Shown here one piece after another: positions 56,819 to 64,000 of a stretch of 64,000 nucleotides of DNA (position 1 is the first letter of the stretch; each line of letters opens with the position of its first letter). A program made the translations under genes and the position numbers. The DNA is taken from contig QKMZ01000015.1 in NCBI GenBank assembly GCA_003242885.1, positions 124,001 through 188,000 on the forward strand, given 5' to 3'. The notes below the pieces were generated by a model that saw only the letters and a list, made by a program, of their open reading frames with translations, was not told the origin of the DNA and did not search any database. The stretch comes from Candidatus Melainabacteria bacterium (GTDB taxonomy: Bacteria > Cyanobacteriota > Vampirovibrionia > Obscuribacterales > Obscuribacteraceae).

Positions 56819-59800
56819 CTATCTTGCCGCCACGGAAGTTAGCACCATAGCACTAAGCAATTCTTCAAGCAAATCAAGTTGCTCAACAGGCGAAAGTCCT
56901 TGCGAGCGCACCAGGATGCAGGGCGCAGGACCGATACCACCTGCCTGTCCAGGCTTATAAGTTGTACGGCTGGCAAGATGTTTTGGCAGTCGGCTTTGTA
57001 CCGGCATCCATTCATTCAAGCGGAATGCTACAGACAGTTTCAAGCTCATGCCATCTGGCTTGATAGCTGACACCTGAGCCCTGGCGCAGAGCAGACGCAA
57101 TCGAACAACCTTGGCCAGATTGTCGACTTCTTCGGGCGCTTTGCCGAAGCGATCCTTCCATTCTTCTTTGAGAACACTGAGGTCTTTGTCCGACTTAACA
57201 TCCGCGAGTCGCTTGTATTCAATCAAGCGCTGATCGGGATCGGGCATGTATGTTTCGGGAATGAATGCGGATACGTTGATATCGATTTGAGCGTCGGCGT
57301 CTGAAGAAACGCTCTGACCTTTGAGTTCTGCAACTGATTCTTCCAGCAGTTTGCAATAAAGTTCAAAACCAACCGAAATCATGTGTCCATGCTGTTCGGC
57401 GCCAAGGATGTTGCCTACTCCTCTAATCTCCATGTCGCGCAATGCGATCTGATAACCGGAGCCCAGCGATGTGAATTCTCGAATGGCTTTGAGTCTGCTT
57501 TGGGCTGTTTCGGTCAGCACCTTCTGTGGGCGGCAGAGGCAGTAGGCATATGCCTGCAAGTCAGAACGACCAACCCGTCCTCGCAGCTGATAGAGCTGAG
57601 CAAGACCGAACTTGTCGGCCTCGTTAACGATAATCGTGTTGCAGTTGGGAATGTCCAAGCCTGATTCGATGATGGTCGTGCAAACAAGTACGTCGTATTG
57701 ATGCGCCGCAAAGTCCAGCATCACGTTTTCCAGTTCGCGCTCGGACATCTGTCCGTGCCCAATGATGAGCCTTGCTTCCGGTACGAGCTGTTTTACCTCG
57801 AAGGCAATTTGCTCAATCGACTCGATGCGGTTGTGTACGAAATAGACCTGACCGCCTCTTTCCATTTCGTGCAGAATTGCGGTGCGGACCAGAGGCAATT
57901 TGTATTCGCCGACGAAGGTCTTAATGGGCAGTCTGTTAACGGGCGGCGTGTGTATCAGGGACATGTCGCGGGCGCCGGACAGTGCCATGTGCAATGTTCT
58001 TGGGATCGGCGTCGCGGACATAGTGAGCACGTCTACCATGACTCTTAGCTGTTTCAATTTCTCTTTGTGCCCAACGCCGAATCTCTGTTCTTCGTCGATA
58101 ATCAGAAGTCCGAGATCTTTGAAAGCTATGTCTTTCTGCAACATTCTGTGTGTTCCGACCACGACGTCGCATTCGCCGACGCCGAGTTTTTGAACCACCT
58201 CTCTCTGCTCCTTCGCTGTTCTAAAACGGCTGAGCAACCCGACTCGGATTGGGTAGGCGCTGAAACGTTCGCAGAGATTGTTGTAGTGTTGCTGCGCAAG
58301 AATTGTTGTGGGAACAAGAACAGCTACTTGCTTGCCCGACATTACGGTTTTGAAAATTCCACGAATTGCCACTTCGGTTTTTCCGAAGCCGACGTCTCCG
58401 CAAATTAGCCTGTCCATCGGCTTATTCGCTTCTAAATCATGCTTAACGTCTTGAATAGCTTGCCATTGATCGGGCGTTTCTTCATAAGGAAACGCCTCTT
58501 CCATCTCGTATTGCCATGGAGTATCCGGTATGCATTGGAAACCCTCTTGCTTGGCTCGAATAGCGTAAAGATTGACGAGATCTTCTGCGACCTGCTTGAC
58601 CGATTTTTTGACACGCTTTTTAGTGGACTCCCACTCGGCGCCGCCGAGGCGAGAGAGTCTAGGCGCACTATCACCGGCTCCACGATAGCGGCTGAGGAGG
58701 TTGATTTGATCGACTGGAACATACAAGCGGTCGTCGCCAGTATATTGAACGGTCAGATACTCTCGTTGTTGATTGTCGACGGCAATACGCTGAACGCCCA
58801 CAAATTGACCGATTCCGTGCTTCATATGCACGACGTAGTCGCCAACTTTTAGATCGGAAACAGAAGTGAAACGCTCATAGGTCTTTTCGGCAACCTGGCG
58901 ACGATAGACTGTTGGTCTGCGTTTTAGTCCAAACATCTCCGCATCGGTGATGGAGACAAGCATGATATCGTCGAGTCGGAAACCCTGTACAAAACCATGT
59001 CGGGTTACCCAGACTTCGCTGCCCGAGCCCGGAGTCTTGCCTCTGGCTACAAGTTCTGCAAAAGAGAGGGCTTGTGTCTCGGAAGCGTTTAAATTGCCAG
59101 CACTTGCAGCCGCTTCGGGCGAACCTGGCTCGTGGTGCCGAATATCGCTTTCAGCGCCCAGATATCTGGCCGGCGTATCCCATTCGCGCAGAAGTCCGAG
59201 CAGTCGTTGAGGCTGCTCGGTGGAGATGACGACTTGATATTCGTTGCGTCTGAGTGACCGTACCTTTTCAATTACTGCCTGCATTTGATTGCCGAATCGC
59301 TCAATAGGATGGCAATCGAATTGCACAACTGCATGCTCGGCCTCATCCGGGAATGCAGGTAAGCTTGACAGATAGACCTTTTGGAAGCTGGAGATGCGGG
59401 TCTTCAGCTCTTCAAAATTGGAGTGAAGGGCACGCGGCAGAGCGAGCAAACGTCCGGTCGTAATGCCTTCTTTATATGCTTCATTGAGCTTTTCTTCATA
59501 GCCGATAAGTGACGACGTGAGCAGATCCCACTCATCGAAAAATACCAGTCCCTTCTCGGGAAGGTAGTCGGCAAGCGTCGCGAAGCGATCGCTGACAAAC
59601 GGATAATAGTATTCACAAGATTCCGGATATTGCCCCGAGGCAAATCCGGTCAGGTCGTTTTCTATGATGGAGAGCAGGGTTTCCTTGGCTCCGTCTTCCA
59701 GCTTTTCGGCGGATGCTTCAGCATGCTCGCGCAGTCTGGCAATCAAATCATCTTTGAATTCTTTACTGTCATCGAGGACTATCCAGTATCTTGGCGGAAT

Positions 59801-60577
59801 AAGAACTTGATTCAATTCATCGACAGACCGCTGGTTGTCGATGTTGAATTGACGAATAGATTCGACTTCATCATCAAACAACTCGATACGCATCGGAAAG
59901 CCGCTTGAAGGGTAGATGTCGATAATGTCTCCCCTGATACTGAATTCGCCGCGTAGAGTTACAAGACTCTCTCTGGAATAGCCGAGTCCTGCCAACCTTC
60001 TAGCCAGGTCTTCGCGATCGACAGTTGCACCTTTTTTGAGGGCGAAACTTTTTTCTTTCAACGTTTCTGCATCGAGAACTCTTTGGATAAGTGCTCTAAT
60101 CGGTACGATTACCAAGTATGGTTCGTCGTTGCCGTACATAATGCGATTCAAAACTTCCAGCTGCGGAGCTATGTTGTCCGGGCTGCTGAGAACCTGTTCG
60201 TACGGCGAGACTTCCGAGGACGGGTAAAAGTAAACGGGATAGCGACTGAGATTGGAGAGTTCGTGCTTGAGTCTCGAAGCGACCTGGTTGTCCTGGACAA
60301 TTATGAAAAACGGTCTTTTGACCTCATGGTTGAGAACCGAAAGCACCAACGATTTGGCAGAATCCGAAAGACCTGAGAGGTTCAATTCCGTCTGAGAATG
60401 ACGCGCTGTACGGGCTAATAGCTTTGCATATTGAGGCGAGCCCAGGAAGCGCTGATGCAGGGCGCTAGCGAGTATATTTTCGCGTGTTTGTCGAGAAGAA
60501 TCGCCTGTATTTTGAGACTGAGTTGCCATATTTCCTGATGGTGCCGCCTGGTTCACTCCAAACTCCGTTTCGAACAT
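56819..60577 (-). CDS. mfd: Transcription-repair coupling factor
   Basis: 1252 aa; VGDYVVHMKHGIGQFVGVQRI (CarD-like RNAP-interacting domain), DRLICGDVGFGKTEVAIRGIF, LLIIDEEQRFGVGHKEKLKQL, ATPIPRTLHMALSGARDMSLI. Confidence 0.97.
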   Translation of the reverse strand: MFETEFGVNQAAPSGNMATQSQNTGDSSRQTRENILASALHQRFLGSPQYAKLLARTARHSQTELNLSGLSDSAKSLVLSVLNHEVKRPFFIIVQDNQVASRLKHELSNLSRYPVYFYPSSEVSPYEQVLSSPDNIAPQLEVLNRIMYGNDEPYLVIVPIRALIQRVLDAETLKEKSFALKKGATVDREDLARRLAGLGYSRESLVTLRGEFSIRGDIIDIYPSSGFPMRIELFDDEVESIRQFNIDNQRSVDELNQVLIPPRYWIVLDDSKEFKDDLIARLREHAEASAEKLEDGAKETLLSIIENDLTGFASGQYPESCEYYYPFVSDRFATLADYLPEKGLVFFDEWDLLTSSLIGYEEKLNEAYKEGITTGRLLALPRALHSNFEELKTRISSFQKVYLSSLPAFPDEAEHAVVQFDCHPIERFGNQMQAVIEKVRSLRRNEYQVVISTEQPQRLLGLLREWDTPARYLGAESDIRHHEPGSPEAAASAGNLNASETQALSFAELVARGKTPGSGSEVWVTRHGFVQGFRLDDIMLVSITDAEMFGLKRRPTVYRRQVAEKTYERFTSVSDLKVGDYVVHMKHGIGQFVGVQRIAVDNQQREYLTVQYTGDDRLYVPVDQINLLSRYRGAGDSAPRLSRLGGAEWESTKKRVKKSVKQVAEDLVNLYAIRAKQEGFQCIPDTPWQYEMEEAFPYEETPDQWQAIQDVKHDLEANKPMDRLICGDVGFGKTEVAIRGIFKTVMSGKQVAVLVPTTILAQQHYNNLCERFSAYPIRVGLLSRFRTAKEQREVVQKLGVGECDVVVGTHRMLQKDIAFKDLGLLIIDEEQRFGVGHKEKLKQLRVMVDVLTMSATPIPRTLHMALSGARDMSLIHTPPVNRLPIKTFVGEYKLPLVRTAILHEMERGGQVYFVHNRIESIEQIAFEVKQLVPEARLIIGHGQMSERELENVMLDFAAHQYDVLVCTTIIESGLDIPNCNTIIVNEADKFGLAQLYQLRGRVGRSDLQAYAYCLCRPQKVLTETAQSRLKAIREFTSLGSGYQIALRDMEIRGVGNILGAEQHGHMISVGFELYCKLLEESVAELKGQSVSSDADAQIDINVSAFIPETYMPDPDQRLIEYKRLADVKSDKDLSVLKEEWKDRFGKAPEEVDNLAKVVRLRLLCARAQVSAIKPDGMSLKLSVAFRLNEWMPVQSRLPKHLASRTTYKPGQAGGIGPAPCILVRSQGLSPVEQLDLLEELLSAMVLTSVAAR

Positions 60578-60587
60578 TCAAATTTCG

Positions 60588-60599
60588 CTCAAATTTGAG
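60588..60599. promoter_or_regulatory. Perfect palindrome CTCAAATTTGAG directly upstream of mfd, possible operator
   Basis: 12-bp perfect palindrome about 10 nt from the mfd start codon; a related CCAAATTTGG lies at 60668-60677 in the same divergent intergenic region. Confidence 0.3.
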
Positions 60600-60890
60600 A
60601 GTAGTCAAATTCTTTCTATTCGATGCGTGTTTTCGTCGAGCTTCAGCAATTCAGAAGCGCAATCGAACCAAATTTGGCGAATTTTTTATCGTAGCATGCG
60701 AACACCATAGAACGCCCGTCCAACGCACCATTTGTGTCATGTGGCGTAATTATCGTCTACACCCCGACAGGCGCCATTCTCAGGCAGTTGTTACTTTGCT
60801 TTCAGGGTGGAAAATTCATCGTTTCAACTTTACAGAAAGCTCATGAGTGTTCAGGTATTATGTCCTTGGTAATGTTTAAGGGAAGTTCGG

Positions 60891-62333
60891 ATGAGGCCAG
60901 TCGTGCTTAGAAACCTGAAGATTTTTGTCTCAGTTTTCGCGGCTGCGTCTGTTTTCGCCAGCCCACCTAGTTTGGCGCAAAAGCATCATTATGCGCCGGA
61001 CGTCGGACAGCGCATCGATATTGCCGGGCAGTTGAGTAAGGAGGGCAAGTTCGATGATGCCCGCCGCGTCCTTTCCGAAGCACTGCAGCTAGACGCCAAC
61101 TGCTGTGATTGCTTGAACAGTCTGGGGATAACCTATTTCAAAGAAGGGCGACTGAAGGAGGCTGAAGCCAATTTCCGCGGCGCTCTCAAGATCGATCCCC
61201 TTTATTTGGAAGCGCTCTGCAACTTGGGTTTGTGCCTTTACCAGCAGGGCGAATCCCACTATGCAGAAGCGATAGTTTATTTCAGCCAGGCGCTGGAATT
61301 GACGCAAAACAAAGACTTCCAACTGCACAAGAATCTTGCCGATGTTCTGCGTGATAAGGGCGACTTCAAAGAAGCTGCCATGCATTACGGTGAAGCTGTG
61401 CGTTTGCAACCTGACTATGCACCTGCATACAATGGGCTATCCATGCTGTATTACAGGCTGAAGCAATTCGACAAGGCATATGAAGAAGCGCTGAAGGCGG
61501 TTAAGTTCAGACCGGATTATGCTCTTGGTTATTTTTACTTGGGGATGATCGAAACCTCCCGAAAGCATGTTCCTCAGGCGATCCAGTATTACGAGACATC
61601 GCTCAAGTACGAGCCAAATCCTCGCTATGCTGCTGACACGCGCCAGAAAATCGCCGATTTGAAGGCTGGATTTATGCCACCTTCTGATAACTCCGGCTCA
61701 TCTATGGCCGAACCTGGCGCTGTCGCACCTTCTGCCTCGATTTCTGCATTGGTTCGCTCTCAGGAATGGGAAAAGGCTGAAAACGAACTATCTCGCTTAC
61801 TTTCCACTCCAAATGGAAAAACCCCCAACAATTACAACAACTACGGTTATGTCCTTGCTCGCCGCAATAAGCTAAAGGGCGCAGTTGCCGCTTACCAACA
61901 GGCTATCGACCTCAAGAAGAGCAAATTTCCAAAAGGTGACAAAAGGGGTGCCTTTCCCGAAGCTCACTACAATCTTGGTCAGATTTTGCGTTTGAACAAT
62001 CAACCGAAGGACGCGGAGAATGAAATCTTTGCGGCAGTTCAAGAAGCGAAACAAATGAACAAGCGGTTTCCTGCTGCATTGAACGCCTATGCCCTGATGC
62101 GAAAGTCGCACGGTGACTTGAAAGGTGCAAAGGCATACTATGTCAGTGCCCTCACACAGGCTGCAGATACAATGCCGGTGATTCATTACAATTATGCAAT
62201 TTTGCTCGAAAAGACTGAAAATAGTAAGGAAGCGGTCGCACAGTACAGGCGCTATCTAACCCTTGCTCCGGCGGGGAAAAACGCCAAAGCTGCGCAGGAA
62301 CGACTGAGACGGCTGACCGGTGTGTCCAGGTAG
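60891..62333 (+). CDS. Secreted TPR repeat protein
   Basis: Signal peptide-like LKIFVSVFAAASVFASPPSLA; TPR units e.g. CDCLNSLGITYFKEGRLKEAEANFRGALKIDPLYLEALCNLGLCLYQQGE. Confidence 0.88.
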   Translation: MRPVVLRNLKIFVSVFAAASVFASPPSLAQKHHYAPDVGQRIDIAGQLSKEGKFDDARRVLSEALQLDANCCDCLNSLGITYFKEGRLKEAEANFRGALKIDPLYLEALCNLGLCLYQQGESHYAEAIVYFSQALELTQNKDFQLHKNLADVLRDKGDFKEAAMHYGEAVRLQPDYAPAYNGLSMLYYRLKQFDKAYEEALKAVKFRPDYALGYFYLGMIETSRKHVPQAIQYYETSLKYEPNPRYAADTRQKIADLKAGFMPPSDNSGSSMAEPGAVAPSASISALVRSQEWEKAENELSRLLSTPNGKTPNNYNNYGYVLARRNKLKGAVAAYQQAIDLKKSKFPKGDKRGAFPEAHYNLGQILRLNNQPKDAENEIFAAVQEAKQMNKRFPAALNAYALMRKSHGDLKGAKAYYVSALTQAADTMPVIHYNYAILLEKTENSKEAVAQYRRYLTLAPAGKNAKAAQERLRRLTGVSR

Positions 62334-62444
62334 GCTGTCAAGACAAGCTGAAGCGTCTGTTGTACAATCAATTTCCGTGGCTCTGGCTACGGCAATATTT
62401 GCCGTTATTTTTTAGCATTTTGAAACGGAGTTTTGACCAGCACA

Positions 62445-63620
62445 ATGAGCGTTACAGAGAAGGACGTCAATAGCGCCGCGCCGGCAGCGAATCCTCAACA
62501 TACAGAGGCGATGCTGGAGGCTGTTTGCGCTGTTGCGCGTGCTCGGGAAGCCACTCCTGTTCCGGCTGGAAAGACACGCGTTGCCGTTCTTATGAGCGGA
62601 GGCGTCGACAGTTCTGCCACTGCCTATCTTCTTAAAGAGCAAGGATATGATGTCGTCGGGGTGACTGGCTGGCTGATCAAATCAGGCAGCCGTTGCTGCG
62701 ACACGGGCATGATCGACGCTGCCAGAGTCTGCGAGCAACTTGAGGTAGACCACCATGCGGTCGACTTGAGAGAGCTTTTTAAAACGCAAATCATTGACGA
62801 TTTCCATCAATCGTATGCACGTGCGCGCACTCCTTTGCCGTGCAGTTTGTGCAACACCGTAATTAAGTGGGGCGCATTAATGAATTACGGGCGTAAGATT
62901 CTTGGCGCCGAGTACATTGCCACTGGTCACTATGGACGTATCGCTGAGATCGATGGGCAAATCCGATTGGCTCGTGCAAAAGATCCTAAGAAAGATCAAT
63001 CGTATGTTCTCTGGGGTTTGACGCTCGACCAGCTCAAGCACACCTTGCTTCCTCTCGGCGATTACAACAAAGACGAGATTCGAGCAATCGCTGCTAAAGC
63101 TGATTTGACGACTGCAAATCGACCTGATAGCCAGGATCTCTGCTTCATTCCAATGGGTAAGACCCCGCAAGAGTATCTGTCCGGCTTCCTTCCTGAGCTG
63201 CCTGGACCGATTCTGCACGCCCTTACAGGTGACCTTATGGGCGAGCATAAAGGCACGCACAATTTTACGATTGGTCAACGTCGCGGTATCAATATCTCGT
63301 ACAAAGAGCCGCTTTATGTCACTTCCATCGATCCCGATATGCGCATTGTCTATGTGGGACCAAAAGAGGCCCTGCTTCGTCGCGAGCTGACGGCGTCCTT
63401 TATGAACTGGATGCTTGAGGCACCACCGGCGGAACCATTTAGAGCGCAAGTGAAAATCAGATACAACAGTCCTACGGCACCAGCCCTGGTTACACCATTA
63501 CCTGACAATAAGACATCGGTGCTCTTCGACGACGCGCAGCCTGCAATCACTCCCGGTCAAGTGCTCGGTATTTACGACCTGTCTGACGCATATATCATGG
63601 GTGGCGGCTGGATCGACTGA
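62445..63620 (+). CDS. mnmA: tRNA-specific 2-thiouridylase
   Basis: RVAVLMSGGVDSSATAYLLKEQGYDVVGVTGW, TPLPCSLCNTVIKWGAL, ATGHYGRI, DQSYVLWGLTLDQL, RPDSQDLCFI, FTIGQRRGI. ORF opens at a TTG at 62433. Confidence 0.95.
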   Translation: MSVTEKDVNSAAPAANPQHTEAMLEAVCAVARAREATPVPAGKTRVAVLMSGGVDSSATAYLLKEQGYDVVGVTGWLIKSGSRCCDTGMIDAARVCEQLEVDHHAVDLRELFKTQIIDDFHQSYARARTPLPCSLCNTVIKWGALMNYGRKILGAEYIATGHYGRIAEIDGQIRLARAKDPKKDQSYVLWGLTLDQLKHTLLPLGDYNKDEIRAIAAKADLTTANRPDSQDLCFIPMGKTPQEYLSGFLPELPGPILHALTGDLMGEHKGTHNFTIGQRRGINISYKEPLYVTSIDPDMRIVYVGPKEALLRRELTASFMNWMLEAPPAEPFRAQVKIRYNSPTAPALVTPLPDNKTSVLFDDAQPAITPGQVLGIYDLSDAYIMGGGWID

Positions 63621-63837
63621 TCGGCAAAGATCAAATGTCCAAGCCTTTTGAAAGCTATTGGAAACGCAATTTAATCACGCGGGGTAAAATCCCTCGAATT
63701 CGTGTTGTCATGCTGTTTCTCGTTTGCTGAAGTCGGGAACCAATGCGGTATCGGTTAGTCGAATGTTCAGTATTTGTGTTGCTAACGTAAAAAACAAAAC
63801 CTATAATACGACTTGGTAGCCATGGATCTTGTTTTAA

Positions 63838-64000
63838 ATGCTTCTGAAAAACCGCGTCTTCACTAGGTTTAAGCCACTAACATTAGTGCTTGCAGTACTA
63901 ATGATGGCATGTTCGATATGCGTTTCGGATATCAGCGCAGATGCGCGCACTAGATCTAAGAGTCATGCTTCTGCGTCAACGCGAAGCAGTGGTTCTTCAC
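63838..64000 (+). CDS. Partial secreted protein (N-terminus only)
   Basis: ATG 63838: MLLKNRVFTRFKPLTLVLAVLMMACSICVSDISADARTRSKSHASASTRSSGSS..., open to the window end. Confidence 0.6.
   Translation, partial: MLLKNRVFTRFKPLTLVLAVLMMACSICVSDISADARTRSKSHASASTRSSGSS

Noticed and set aside
1-64000. Search for CRISPR arrays, phage genes, transposases, toxin-antitoxin or restriction systems
   Set aside because: I found no regularly spaced direct repeats with unique spacers, and no integrase, transposase, nuclease or methyltransferase-restriction motifs in the ORF translations. Tandem repeats present are all coding low-complexity.

Overview
The window is an ordinary-looking bacterial chromosome segment, densely coding, with no phage, transposase, CRISPR array, rRNA or tRNA that I could recognise. 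About 49 protein-coding genes can be supported. The housekeeping genes are pgeF-like, ltaE, nuoM, nuoL, 2-oxoacid:ferredoxin oxidoreductase alpha/beta, transaldolase, an mqnD-like gene, murE, rpmA, rplU, peroxiredoxin, hemL, comF-like, a COG4100 lyase, prs, mfd and mnmA. Between them lies an accessory secretome of low-complexity and repeat-rich exported proteins: CAP/SCP, vWA, TadG-like, Gly-rich, a metzincin with a long Gln/Pro repeat, LCP, TPR/kinesin-light-chain-like and thaumatin-like. The gene content suggests a non-photosynthetic relative of Cyanobacteria (Melainabacteria/Vampirovibrionia, Obscuribacterales-like), but this is an inference from memory and was not tested. The observations most worth following are: (i) a four-unit tandem repeat protein resembling GspE/MshE N-terminal domains without an ATPase; (ii) a shared 'LExxxFGxTxP...DRLxxLE' module in two otherwise unrelated exported proteins; (iii) a tandem pair of putative zinc peptidases, one with no recognised family; (iv) a His-rich membrane protein between nuoL and the ferredoxin oxidoreductase genes; (v) a possible bacterial thaumatin-like protein; (vi) a dispersed family of GC-rich palindromic intergenic repeats. 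Product calls come from motif and family recognition by eye. No database search or structure prediction was run.
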